A DNA stretch of 64,000 nucleotides, from positions 113,677-177,676 of the forward strand of contig NZ_FWZX01000003.1 in the NCBI RefSeq assembly GCF_900177295.1, in the 5' to 3' direction. Shown in pieces: positions 8,509-18,606 of this stretch. The position numbers were made by a program, and so were the translations under genes. Origin of the DNA: Tistlia consotensis USBA 355. GTDB taxonomy: Bacteria > Pseudomonadota > Alphaproteobacteria > Kiloniellales > DSM-21159. Below the pieces are notes generated by a model. It searched no databases. It was given only the letters and a program-made list of their open reading frames with translations, and was not told where the DNA came from. Each line of letters begins with the position of its first letter. Positions within the stretch are counted from its first letter, which is position 1.

Positions 8509-11367
8509 GTGACGGGACCCGCCAAGGAGGCCCCGGCCAAGGCCGCGGCCACCGGTCCCGCCGGGCGGCACTCCGAGCCGGAGGCGCTGCGGCAGGGACA
8601 GACCGGGCCTGGCGGCCTCAGCAACCAGATGATGCAGTCCGTCGCCGCCGCCGGCACGCCGCTCGATCCCGCGATCCGGAGGCAGTCGGAGGCGCGGCTC
8701 GGGATCTCGCTCGCGGCGGTGCGGCTGCACACCGACGCCGCCGCGGACGCCTTCGCCCGGCGGCTTCGCGCCCGTGCGGTCACCGACGGCCGCCATATCG
8801 CCTTCCGGTCGGACGTCCAGGCCGGCGGCACGCCCGACCGGACGATCCTGGCCCATGAGCTCGTGCACGTCGCGCAGCGCGCCCGCTCGGCGGACACGCC
8901 CTCCTCGTCTCCGGTCGGCAGGCGCCGCGATGCGGACGAGATCGAGGCCCGGGATCTGGCCGGGCAGGTCTTCTCGCCGGGTCCGGTGCTGGCACCGAGA
9001 GCCAGGCCTTCCGCCGGCCTGCAGCGCGACGACGGCCCGGAGACGACCGGCGATTCGACGGACAGCCAGGAGAGGCCGCTGGCCGACCTCGTCGCGCCGG
9101 ACGCAGAGTACCAGGCCGAGGACCCGTGGGAGCTCGTCTACAACATCTTCCGGAACCACGGCAGCGGACAGCTCGCCGGGATGATGATCCGGCGGCTGAT
9201 CGCGCGCCGCTGGTACGATGCCCACGGCATCGACCCGGCCACCGAGATGGTCGAGATCGCGACCGAGACGCCGCCCGGACCAACCGTCCTTCCGGCCCGG
9301 CGGACCTATCGGATCCAGGGCCACGAGATCACCGTGACGGGCGAGCAGATCACGCTGCAGGCGCTCGCCGAGGCCTTCGGGGCGAGCGACCTGGAGCAGT
9401 TGGCAGCAGAAGCGAGCGACGAAGCAAACAAGGTCGGCGAGGCGGCCGCGCTCCAGGCTCAGGCGGAAGCTCTCGGCGAGCGGGTGCCCCGCTTCGCCAC
9501 GCGAGTCAGAGGCAGCTTCGCGGACGCCCGGCTGGCCGAGGTCGAGGGCTTCAAGAGCCAGGTCGAGCAGGCCCGCGACCAGGCGAGGCGCCTGTCGAAC
9601 CAGGCGCCGGCCTCGGCTTTCGTCAGCGGCCTCGACGGCACGCTCGACGGCTACGTGACGACCCTGGCCGGCGTCCTGTCGGACCTCCAGACCTGGCGCC
9701 GGGAGCATCCCCGCGACGTCACCAGCAGCGAACAGGCCGAGCGGCGCACCACGCAGGCACTGGATGCGCAAAGTGAGATGCTGGCGGAAGGCAACTACAT
9801 GGCGGCGGGCGCCTGGGGCGAGAGCGCCAACGCCAACGCGATGAGCATGGCCCTCATCGACCTGTTCGGCGGGCGGACCCAGCGCGACATCGCCGAGGCC
9901 TACGACCGGGGCGAAGTCTCGTACAACGAGATGGAGGACCTGCAGTACTGCGCGGCGGTCCGCACCGCGGTCATCGGCGTCGTGACGGTGGCGCTCACGG
10001 TCGCGACCGCCGGCATCGGCGGCGCCGTGGTCGGCGGGCTCGGCCTCGCCACGGAGGGCACGCTGGCCTTCAGCGCGCTCAGCCTCGGCGTCGAGGGCGG
10101 CCTGGTCAACGTCGGCGTCATGGGCAGCGAGCACTTCCTGACCAGCCAGCGCGACTTCGCCAACCCGGCGGCCCAGGCCATCTGGGGCAGGGGCGCCTAC
10201 ACCCCCGAGCAGTATCTCGAAGGCTTCGGCATGGGCTTCGGCATGGGCGCCGGCTTCGGCGCCGGTGGCCACTTCCTCTTCCCGCCGCCGGCGGCGGGGG
10301 GCGGCGTGACCCTGCTCGAGCGGGGCGCCGCCGCCGACGCGCCGATCGTCCTGGCCGGCGAGAGCCCGCTGGCGCGCCTCGGCATGCCCGAGCCCGGCCG
10401 GACGCCCTTCGACGTCCTCTACACCATCGACGACGCGGCCTCGGGGGCCCGCACGGTCGCCCTGCGCATGGCCGACGGCGAGCTGGTCACGATCGTCGGC
10501 CACGCCGAGAGCGGGACCGGATACCTGCTCCGGGGCAACGGCGAGATGTACAGCATCGTCGACGGCCAGCTCGCCGGCCGGACCCGCGGGCTGCTCGGCC
10601 CCGGCGGCGGGTCCACCGCCGCGGCGAGCGCGGCCGAGCCGCCGATGGTCATCGAAGGCCCGGGCGGCCCGATCCGCCTGCCCGGCCGCCCCGCCGAGCC
10701 GCAGCTGCCCGGCGTTCCGCAGCTTCCCGAGCTGCCGGCGGGCGGCTACCAGCCGCAGCCGCCCGAGGTCGCGATGCAGCTCTGGGGCGACCCCCGCTGG
10801 GCCGAGTACGGCGGCAACTGGACCATGCGCGACGCCGCGACCGGCCAGCGGATGCAGGTCTGGCAGATCGACGAGCTGATGGCGGCCGAGCGGCGCGGCG
10901 CCCTGCCCGGCGAGACCCAGGTCCACTACCAGCTGCCCGGCGAGGAGACCTTCAGCGGCCGCAGCGCGCCTCAGTCGGAAGTGATTCCCGACATCGCGCG
11001 CACCGGACGCCTGGGCCCGATGCCGGACGAGGGTGCGGTGCTGACCGAGGTCAAGCACCGCGACTTCACCCTGCCCGGGCTCGGGCGGATGCAGGCCATG
11101 GACGCCGCCGGATCGCTGCAGCGCATGTATCGCGCCGCCGGCATCGAGGCACAGATCAACCCGGCCGCGGCCGGGGCGACGCTCGAGGTCGTGACGAGCC
11201 AGTCGCTGTCCGCCGAGACGCACAATCTCATAGTCCGCGAGTTCGTTCGCTGGCTACAAGGACAGGGGCTCACCAACACGGAGATCATGGAGGTGGTCGA
11301 ACGCATTCACTGGTCGACGCAGCGGCCCTACCAGATCCGCGGCGGCACCGTGATCCGCGAGCCATGA
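8509..11367 (+). CDS. DUF4157 protein with C-terminal PD-(D/E)XK nuclease-like domain (candidate eCIS effector)
   Basis: 952 residues from GTG 8509 (GGAG 7 bases upstream). Order of parts: a disordered Pro/Ala leader; DUF4157 at about 45-125 with HELVHV (HELVH 116-120); a low-complexity linker; a helical, coiled-coil-like region around 295-430; a Gly/Ala-rich hydrophobic region around 485-600 that could insert in a membrane; a Pro-rich linker near 720-750; and a C-terminal domain. That last domain reads IPD (Asp828), then LTEVKHRD with Glu847-x-Lys849, the spacing expected for a PD-(D/E)XK nuclease core (R/S-x-PD ... E-V-K). The architecture, loading domain then membrane region then terminal toxin, fits a polymorphic-toxin-like cargo. 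The DUF4157 call is firm; nuclease activity is inference from motif spacing. Confidence 0.75.
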   Translation: MTGPAKEAPAKAAATGPAGRHSEPEALRQGQTGPGGLSNQMMQSVAAAGTPLDPAIRRQSEARLGISLAAVRLHTDAAADAFARRLRARAVTDGRHIAFRSDVQAGGTPDRTILAHELVHVAQRARSADTPSSSPVGRRRDADEIEARDLAGQVFSPGPVLAPRARPSAGLQRDDGPETTGDSTDSQERPLADLVAPDAEYQAEDPWELVYNIFRNHGSGQLAGMMIRRLIARRWYDAHGIDPATEMVEIATETPPGPTVLPARRTYRIQGHEITVTGEQITLQALAEAFGASDLEQLAAEASDEANKVGEAAALQAQAEALGERVPRFATRVRGSFADARLAEVEGFKSQVEQARDQARRLSNQAPASAFVSGLDGTLDGYVTTLAGVLSDLQTWRREHPRDVTSSEQAERRTTQALDAQSEMLAEGNYMAAGAWGESANANAMSMALIDLFGGRTQRDIAEAYDRGEVSYNEMEDLQYCAAVRTAVIGVVTVALTVATAGIGGAVVGGLGLATEGTLAFSALSLGVEGGLVNVGVMGSEHFLTSQRDFANPAAQAIWGRGAYTPEQYLEGFGMGFGMGAGFGAGGHFLFPPPAAGGGVTLLERGAAADAPIVLAGESPLARLGMPEPGRTPFDVLYTIDDAASGARTVALRMADGELVTIVGHAESGTGYLLRGNGEMYSIVDGQLAGRTRGLLGPGGGSTAAASAAEPPMVIEGPGGPIRLPGRPAEPQLPGVPQLPELPAGGYQPQPPEVAMQLWGDPRWAEYGGNWTMRDAATGQRMQVWQIDELMAAERRGALPGETQVHYQLPGEETFSGRSAPQSEVIPDIARTGRLGPMPDEGAVLTEVKHRDFTLPGLGRMQAMDAAGSLQRMYRAAGIEAQINPAAAGATLEVVTSQSLSAETHNLIVREFVRWLQGQGLTNTEIMEVVERIHWSTQRPYQIRGGTVIREP

Positions 11368-12473
11368 CGGACGGACCGCAGGCGTTCCTCGGGCCGGCGG
11401 CCCTCGGCCTGCGCCGGCCGGGCCTCGCCGAGCGCATCGTCGGTCTCGCCTACCATGCCGGCCTGGCCCCCGGCGCGCTACGCCTGCGCCGACGTGACGA
11501 TCCCGGGGCGGCGGAGAACGACGCCCTCGCGCTCGGGCTGGCCAGTGTCATGGCATCCGTCGGCCTCGACGCCGAGGTCCGCAGCCACGCCCCTGGGCCG
11601 GCCCACGATCCGTCGCCGGCCGCGATCGCACGCGCGGCCGCCGATCCGCAGGCTCTGGCCATCGAGGTCGAGGGGGAAGGCTGGGCGATGACGCTGCCGC
11701 TGGAGCCCGGCCTCGCCGCCGGCGCGGCGCGGCGGCTCGACCTCGGAGCCGAAGCCGCGCTGCGCCTGCTTCTGGGCCTCTTCGACGCCTGCCTGGCCGA
11801 CTGGGCGGTCGCCGGCCCCTGCGGCGAGGTCGCCGCACAGCTCCAGGGACAGATCCGGGGGCAGCTCCAGGGACAGCCGCCGCTTTCCCGCTTCACCTGG
11901 CGCGGGCCCGATCTCCTGACCGACCTGGAGGCGCTCGCGTCGCCGCTGCCGACGGTCGAGCTGCACCGCAGCATCACCGGCGCGGTGGCGCTGCTCGGCG
12001 GGGCCGGCTTCGAGCCGGAGACGCTCCGGGCCGCCCTGCCGGCGCTCTCGGAGAGCTGGACCCCGCCACCGGTGCAATGGCTGGCGGCGCCCGGCGGCGA
12101 GGCTGCGCCGCTGCGCCCGGTCTCGGCGCGCCTGAAGCGACGCCAGGAGCTGCTCGCCAGGCGGCTGGCCGATCGCACCGGGATTCAGGCTTGCGATCCT
12201 GCCGCCGCGGCGGCGATCGAGGCGCGGACCGATCCGAGCGCCCTCTCGGCAGAGGAAGGCGAGGAGCTCTCGGCCTTCGTCGGCGAGGCCGCCGTGACGC
12301 TCGGCGGCGCCTGGTTCAGGCTGCTCGATCCGACGGTGCCCTTCCCGGCGAGCCTGGTGGTGCTGCTCGGCGGCCGCGCGCCCTTCTATCCCCACGCCGG
12401 CGTCGAGCGCTGGCGCCAGGGCGGCATCGCGCCCACCGCCGCCCTTGAGAAGGCCCGCCGGGCGCTGGGCTGA
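11364..12473 (+). CDS. Unknown protein coupled to the candidate effector (possible immunity or accessory protein)
   Basis: 369 residues; its ATG overlaps the effector stop codon (ATGA), so translation is likely coupled. It is Ala/Leu/Arg-rich and mostly helical, with no signal peptide, membrane span or catalytic motif that I can identify. Around residues 158-172 the protein repeats QLQGQ twice because of a 15-bp DNA duplication. It is the last gene of the injection-system run and faces a convergent regulator. Position immediately after a toxin-like gene is typical of immunity proteins, but at 369 residues it would be large for one; a structural or chaperone role in the eCIS is equally possible. 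Confidence 0.5.
   Translation: MTDGPQAFLGPAALGLRRPGLAERIVGLAYHAGLAPGALRLRRRDDPGAAENDALALGLASVMASVGLDAEVRSHAPGPAHDPSPAAIARAAADPQALAIEVEGEGWAMTLPLEPGLAAGAARRLDLGAEAALRLLLGLFDACLADWAVAGPCGEVAAQLQGQIRGQLQGQPPLSRFTWRGPDLLTDLEALASPLPTVELHRSITGAVALLGGAGFEPETLRAALPALSESWTPPPVQWLAAPGGEAAPLRPVSARLKRRQELLARRLADRTGIQACDPAAAAAIEARTDPSALSAEEGEELSAFVGEAAVTLGGAWFRLLDPTVPFPASLVVLLGGRAPFYPHAGVERWRQGGIAPTAALEKARRALG
11838..11876 (+). repeat. 15-bp direct repeat pair within the 369-residue gene
   Basis: CAGCTCCAGGGACAG occurs at 11838-11852 and again at 11862-11876. The copies are 24 bases apart, in phase with the reading frame, so the protein repeats QLQGQ. Confidence 0.8.
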
Positions 12474-12590
12474 TCGGGAGCGAAGCTCGGGACGTCACGG
12501 CCGAGCGTCGCCCCGGCGCCGAGCGGAGCCGACCTGCCCATCGACAGCGGCGACGACCTCCGGGCCCGGCGCACGGTCGGGGCCGGTCCG

Positions 12591-13664
<1,074 letters not shown>

Positions 13665-14565
13665 TGTCCCACCAGGTTCAGTGCGGCCGGAGAGTCAAAG
13701 TCGTCGTATGCAGCCCACAACATGCAGCTCGTCGGTCCCGCCGCTGCGCGACCTCGCGACGACCGGTCGACGCGTCGCCCAACGACGCCGGCCGACCTGC
13801 GGTCCAACGGAGACGAGGTTCGCGGAGCGCAGAAGTCGACGCGCCTGGATGCAGCCCCCAAAAGGCGATCGCGGTTTTCCCTTCCTCTTCTTCCTGGGCA
13901 GCCTGTCCGCCGCGAACGCACACCGGACAGGTGCCGGTTGGTCAATTTAATAACACTCTTGATAGCATGACGCCTTTTTCGACGTCGAGCCAGCGGAGAC
14001 CTGCATCCGAAGCTCCCGCAAGCCACCGGCCCGGCCTCGTTCTCTCCGGCGTGCCCGGGGCAGGCCAGTGACATGGCCCAGTGACATAGCCGACTCGCGA
14101 CCAGCCTCGCGCTGCAACTGAAACGGACTGTCTCACACGGCCCGTGAAACTACCGTGATGTGCAAAACGGCAGACCGCCGCGTCGACACCGGCGCCGGGC
14201 GGCAAGGGGCAGTCTCATCCCGTCGGGGCGATCCGGGCCACTTCCGCGCTCGTCCAAACTGTACCGCGACCAAGCCGGTGGTAGGCGTCAGGTGTGGCTG
14301 AGACCGGTCAGCCGCCGGCCGGCCGCCGGAGAGCGGCGCACGCCACGACGCACGAGCGGCCGCGCGGTCCCTGGGCCCGGACCGCCCCGGGGGCTGTTCA
14401 CCTGAATTTACCGGCCATGGTCTTCCCTGCCGCGAAGAAGGCGATAACTTGGGCTCGGACGAGAGTCGCCGGACCGTATGAGGAGGCCGCCATGAGTCGG
14501 GTGAGAGCAGGCGACGGGCTTCCCGCCGCCCCTTCCGGAGGCGGCGCCAGAGGGATCGTCCGTCG
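13665..14565. other. ~900-bp intergenic region
   Basis: This stretch between the divergent regulator (left) and the cNMP/TrxR operon (right) contains only short frames without plausible starts or recognisable products. It includes a locally A+T-rich patch (around 13938-13970, GGTCAATTTAATAACACTC) that could hold a promoter for either side, but I cannot define -35/-10 boxes with confidence. No tRNA, repeat array or recognisable IS end was seen. Confidence 0.6.
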
Positions 14566-16236
14566 ATGACGACCGGCGGGCAGGCGACCCATCCGCGCCG
14601 AGAGCAGATGTTCCCCGTCTTCGGCGCGCCCGACATGGACCGCCTGCAGCGCTTCGGCACGCCGGCATCCTATGGGGGCGGAGAGCATCTCCTGAGGCCG
14701 GGCGAGGTCGCGCCTGGCCTGATCCTGGTCCGCGCCGGCAGGATCCGGGTCGCGGCCGGTCTCGAAGGGGGAAGCCGCGAGACGATCATCGTCCATGGCC
14801 CCGGCGAGTTCCTGGGCGAGCTGGCACAGCTCTCCGACAGCCCGGCCCTGGTCGGGGCGGTCACGCTCGAGCCGCTCGACGCCCTGGTCATTCCGTCGGG
14901 GCGCCTGCGCGACCTCCTGGTGCAGGAGGCCGAGCTCGGGGAGCGCATCATGCGCGCGCTGATCCTGCGCCGGGTCGGGCTGCTGGAAAGCAGCAGCGCC
15001 GGGCCGATCGTCATCGGACCGGCCGACGACGCACGGGTTCTCGGGCTGCAGACCTTCCTGCGCCGCAACGGACAGCCCCATCGGGTGATCGATCCAGGCG
15101 ACAATTCCTGCATGCAGATCCTCGTCGAGCGCTTCGAGATCGACCCCCATCTCCTGCCGATCGTGCTCTGCCCGAGTGGCAAGGTGCTGCGCAGTCCCTC
15201 GGAGCGAGAGCTCGCGCGCTGCCTCGGCCTCCTGCGGCCGATCGACCGCAACCTGAGCTACGACGTCGCGATCGTGGGTGCCGGCCCCGCGGGCCTTTCC
15301 GCCGCCGTTTATGCCGCCTCGGAAGGCCTGTCCGTCATCGTGCTCGACCGCCAGGCCTTCGGCGGCCAGGCCGGCGCCTCGGCGCGGATCGAGAACTACC
15401 TCGGCTTCCCGACCGGCATCTCGGGCATGGCGCTGATGGGGCGCGCCCATAGCCAGGCGCAGAAGTTCGGCGTGGCCTTCGCGATCCCCGACGAGGCGAT
15501 CCGCCTGGAGAGCGGCGACAACGGCTATGCCCTTCGCCTGGAGGGCGGCGAGACGGTCGGAGCGCGCAGCGTGGTGATCGCCAGCGGTGCGCACTACCGC
15601 CGGCTCGGCCTGCCCGACTCCGCGCGCTTCGAGGGCACCTCGGTGCACTTCTGGGCCTCGCCGATCGAGGCGAAGCTCTGCAAGGGACAGGAGGTCGCCC
15701 TGGTCGGCGCCGGCAACTCGGCCGGCCAGGCAGCCGTCTATCTGGCCAGCCAGACGAAGAAGGTCTGCCTCTTCGTCCGCCGCAGCGACCTCGGCGCGAC
15801 GATGTCGCGCTATCTCGTGCAGCGCATCCTGGCCCAGCCGAACATCGAGGTCCTGGCGGAAACCGAGATCTGCGGCCTCGTCGAACGCGGCGGCCTGCTC
15901 GAAGGCGTGCGCTGGCGAAGCCGCGACGGCAGGACGGGCACCTGCGACGTCCGCCACCTCTTCCTCTTCATCGGGGCAGACCCGAACACGGACTGGCTGC
16001 GCGATGGCGGCGTGGAGCTGGATGCCAAGGGCTTCGTCGTCACCGGTGCCGGCGGCGGCCATCCGCTCGAGACCAGCAGGGCCGGCGTCTTCGCGATCGG
16101 CGATGTCCGCGCCGGCTCCATCAAGCGCGTGGCGGCCGCCGTCGGCGAGGGCGCGCAGGTGGTCGCCGCGCTCCACGGCCGCCTTCCCGGCACCCCCGCG
16201 GGCACGGCGCCAATGCTCGCCGCAGGAGTTCATTGA
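14566..16236 (+). CDS. Fusion of cNMP-binding (Crp-like effector) domain and thioredoxin-reductase-like flavoprotein
   Basis: 556 residues. Residues about 12-145 form a cyclic-nucleotide-binding beta-roll (LRPGEVAPGLILVRAGRIRV; GPGEFLGELAQLS) without a DNA-binding HTH. A short thioredoxin-like/linker segment follows, then a two-dinucleotide-domain flavoprotein: FAD motif VAIVGAGPAGLSAAVYA (about 234-250), GGQAG, ENYLGFP, NAD(P) motif VALVGAGNSAGQAAV (from 377) and C-terminal GVFAIGDVR. The segment that carries the CxxC redox pair in classical TrxB reads HFWASPIEA (361-369), so both catalytic cysteines are missing. It probably transfers electrons to something other than thioredoxin. It overlaps the zinc-finger gene (TGATG), so the two act together. 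Confidence 0.82.
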   Translation: MTTGGQATHPRREQMFPVFGAPDMDRLQRFGTPASYGGGEHLLRPGEVAPGLILVRAGRIRVAAGLEGGSRETIIVHGPGEFLGELAQLSDSPALVGAVTLEPLDALVIPSGRLRDLLVQEAELGERIMRALILRRVGLLESSSAGPIVIGPADDARVLGLQTFLRRNGQPHRVIDPGDNSCMQILVERFEIDPHLLPIVLCPSGKVLRSPSERELARCLGLLRPIDRNLSYDVAIVGAGPAGLSAAVYAASEGLSVIVLDRQAFGGQAGASARIENYLGFPTGISGMALMGRAHSQAQKFGVAFAIPDEAIRLESGDNGYALRLEGGETVGARSVVIASGAHYRRLGLPDSARFEGTSVHFWASPIEAKLCKGQEVALVGAGNSAGQAAVYLASQTKKVCLFVRRSDLGATMSRYLVQRILAQPNIEVLAETEICGLVERGGLLEGVRWRSRDGRTGTCDVRHLFLFIGADPNTDWLRDGGVELDAKGFVVTGAGGGHPLETSRAGVFAIGDVRAGSIKRVAAAVGEGAQVVAALHGRLPGTPAGTAPMLAAGVH

Positions 16237-16544
16237 TGACCGCGGGCTGCGCTCACGCGAAGCTGATCCGCAAGGTCACGCCGAGCGCCCTCGGCTGCGA
16301 GGAGTGCCTGAAGACGGGGTCTCCGTGGGTCCACCTGAGGATCTGCCGGACCTGCGGTCACGTCGGCTGTTGCGACGACTCGCCGAACCGGCACGCGACC
16401 CGGCATTTCCACGAGACCGGGCATCCGGTCATCGAGGGCTACGACCCACCCGAAGGCTGGGGCTGGTGCTACCTCGACGAGCTCGTCATCGATCTCGGCG
16501 GCGACACCACGCCGCAGCGCACGCCGATCCCGCGCTTCATCTGA
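16236..16544 (+). CDS. UBP-type zinc-finger protein
   Basis: 102 residues from ATG 16236 (GGAG 8 bases upstream); the ATG shares its A with the previous TGA. Cys/His ligands are laid out as in the ubiquitin-hydrolase-type (UBP) zinc finger: C-x-H near the N-terminus, C-x2-C (CEEC), C-x2-C (CRTC), GHVGCCD, then H-x3-H-x3-H residues in RHATRHFHETGHPV. In bacteria such small UBP proteins are commonly found beside cNMP/thioredoxin-reductase-like flavoproteins and ion transporters, exactly as here. A role as partner or sensor of the flavoprotein is inferred from this conserved neighbourhood; no ubiquitin is involved in bacteria. Confidence 0.85.
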   Translation: MTAGCAHAKLIRKVTPSALGCEECLKTGSPWVHLRICRTCGHVGCCDDSPNRHATRHFHETGHPVIEGYDPPEGWGWCYLDELVIDLGGDTTPQRTPIPRFI

Positions 16545-16561
16545 CCCGGGACCGCAGGGCC

Positions 16562-18508
16562 ATGACCAAGGGCCAGATCCCCGAACGCCTCCGGGCGCGC
16601 CTGCAGCGCCCCGTCGATCCGGAGCGCGACCACCTCCGTGGCGGCACCGCCCCGGCCGGCGTGACCACCATCGTCCTCTACGGCGACTATCTCTGTCCCT
16701 ACTGCCGGCGCCTCAGGATCGTTCTCGCGCGACTGCGCGAAGCGCTGGGCGGGCGACTCGCCTACGTCTACCGCCACTTCCCGAACGAGGCGGCGCACCC
16801 CGGAGCGACGTTCCTGGCACGCGCCGCAGAGGCCGCCGGCAGGCAGGGCCGCTTCTGGGAGATGCACGACTGGATCTACGAGCAGGAGCTGCCCCTGGCG
16901 GAGCCGCAGGCGCAGGTGCAGGACGCCGCCCGCGCCTTCGGCCTCGACCTCGACCGCTTCCGGCAGGATCTCGAGAGCGAGGAGGCGGGACGGCGCGTCG
17001 GGAGCGACCTGAGCGAAGGCCGCCGGAACGGCGTGACCGGGACGCCGACGCTGTTCCTCGACGGCGAGCGCTACGACGGCGCCTGGGACTTCCACTCGAT
17101 GCTGGAAGCCCTGCAGCTGCCGATGGCCTCGCGCCTCGGGCGCTCCGCGCGCGCCTTCGCCAACCTCCCGGCCTCCGGCGGCCTCGTGCTGCTGTTGGCC
17201 GCCGCCGCGGCGCTGCTCTTCGCGAACACGGCCCTGGCCCCCTTCTACCGGGCCTTCATCGGCCTCGACGTCGGCATCGGCCCGCCCGGCAAGCTGCTGT
17301 CCCTGAACCTCGCGGAATGGTTCTCCGAGGGCCTTCTGGCGGTGTTCTTCACGCTCATCGGGCTCGAGATCCGGCGCGAGGTGACTTCCGGCGAGCTCTC
17401 CAGCCTGCGCGCGGCGATCCTGCCGGTGGTCGGCGCGCTCGGCGGCATGCTCGCGCCGGCGCTGATCTACCTGAGCCTGAATGCGGACGGCCTGCCGGAA
17501 GGCTGGGCGGTGCCGACGGCGACCGATATCGCCTTCACGATCGGCATCCTGGCGCTGCTCGGACCGCGGGTGCCGGCGAGCCTGCGGGTCTTTGTCGCCG
17601 CGCTCGCCGTGGTCGACGACGTGCTCTCGGTCCTGACGCTCGCCGTCTTCTACCCGCAGGACTTCGAGCCGTCCTGGCTGCTGCCCGCTGCCGCCGCGGT
17701 CGGCCTGCTGTTCCTGCTCAACCGGGCGCGGGTCTACGCGGCCTGGCCCTATCTCCTGACCGCCGCACTCCTCTGGGTCTGTCTCCATGCCAGCGGCGTC
17801 CACGCCGCGCTCGCCGGCATCGCGCTCGCCGCCTTCCTGCCGACGCGGCCCGCGCCGGCGGTCGCGCCCCTGCTGGCCCAGGCCGCGACGGCCCTGTCGA
17901 CGCTGGAGCACGCCGAGAAGCAGGCGCGGGGAACGAGCGCCGGACCGGTCAGCATCGCCGGGGAACCGCTGTGGGAATGGGCGAGCCGGAACCTCTCCGC
18001 GGCCAGCGACCGGCTGCTTTCGCCGGCGGACCGGGTCGAGCGGGCGATCGCGCCCTGGAGCACCTACGTCATCCTGCCGCTCTTCGCCTTCTCCGCGAGC
18101 GGCGTCCGGCTCGATCTCGACATGGCGGCGCCGGACGCCGGGCAGGTGCTCGCCGGCATGGTGCTCGGACTCGTCGTCGGCAAGCCGGTGGGCATCGCGC
18201 TCGCCTCCCTCGCCGCGGTCAAGACACGCCTGGCGGTGGCGCCGGTGGGCGTAGCACCGGGCAGCTTCGTCGGCGCTGCCATGCTCTGCGGCGTCGGCTA
18301 TACGGTCGCCCTGCTCCTCGCCGACCAGGCCTTCCCCGACGAAGGCTATGCCGCGGTCGCCAAGTCGGGCGTGCTCGCCGGATCGGTTCTGGCCGCAGCA
18401 CTCGGAACCCTGGTGCTGATGACGCGACCGGCCGCCGCGCGGACGAATGCGTCCGACCAGGTCGTCCTCGACGGCAAGGACCCAGCGATCGCCGAGAACA
18501 ACCGCTAG
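16562..18508 (+). CDS. nhaA: Na+/H+ antiporter NhaA with N-terminal DsbA-like thioredoxin domain
   Basis: Start ATG 16562, 17 bases after the zinc-finger gene; 648 residues. Residues ~30-180 are a DsbA/thioredoxin fold with active site C45-P-Y-C48 and cis-Pro loop GVTGTPTLFLDG. From ~185 the protein is NhaA, with about a dozen hydrophobic spans and the ion-binding aspartates: Asp322 in TATDIAFTIG and Asp352/Asp353 in VVDDVLSV. Their 30-residue spacing matches Asp133 and Asp163/164 of E. coli NhaA. NhaA exchanges external H+ for internal Na+ across the inner membrane. The fused thiol domain suggests redox control of transport or disulfide reduction coupled to it (inference). No export signal precedes the thioredoxin part, so it probably faces the cytoplasm, unlike true DsbA. 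Confidence 0.92.
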   Translation: MTKGQIPERLRARLQRPVDPERDHLRGGTAPAGVTTIVLYGDYLCPYCRRLRIVLARLREALGGRLAYVYRHFPNEAAHPGATFLARAAEAAGRQGRFWEMHDWIYEQELPLAEPQAQVQDAARAFGLDLDRFRQDLESEEAGRRVGSDLSEGRRNGVTGTPTLFLDGERYDGAWDFHSMLEALQLPMASRLGRSARAFANLPASGGLVLLLAAAAALLFANTALAPFYRAFIGLDVGIGPPGKLLSLNLAEWFSEGLLAVFFTLIGLEIRREVTSGELSSLRAAILPVVGALGGMLAPALIYLSLNADGLPEGWAVPTATDIAFTIGILALLGPRVPASLRVFVAALAVVDDVLSVLTLAVFYPQDFEPSWLLPAAAAVGLLFLLNRARVYAAWPYLLTAALLWVCLHASGVHAALAGIALAAFLPTRPAPAVAPLLAQAATALSTLEHAEKQARGTSAGPVSIAGEPLWEWASRNLSAASDRLLSPADRVERAIAPWSTYVILPLFAFSASGVRLDLDMAAPDAGQVLAGMVLGLVVGKPVGIALASLAAVKTRLAVAPVGVAPGSFVGAAMLCGVGYTVALLLADQAFPDEGYAAVAKSGVLAGSVLAAALGTLVLMTRPAAARTNASDQVVLDGKDPAIAENNR

Positions 18509-18606
18509 CTGCCCTGGCCAGGAAGCCTCTCGGAACGGCCCAAAATAGTCGCATGATTTCAATGCGATGGCTCGATGGCAGAGTGGTCATGCAGGGGACG
18601 GTGAAC

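Noticed and set aside
12474-12590. Inverted repeat GCTCGG ... CCGAGC (12485-12506) as a terminator
   Set aside because: A 6-bp stem with a 10-base loop and no T-tract is weak in such G+C-rich DNA.
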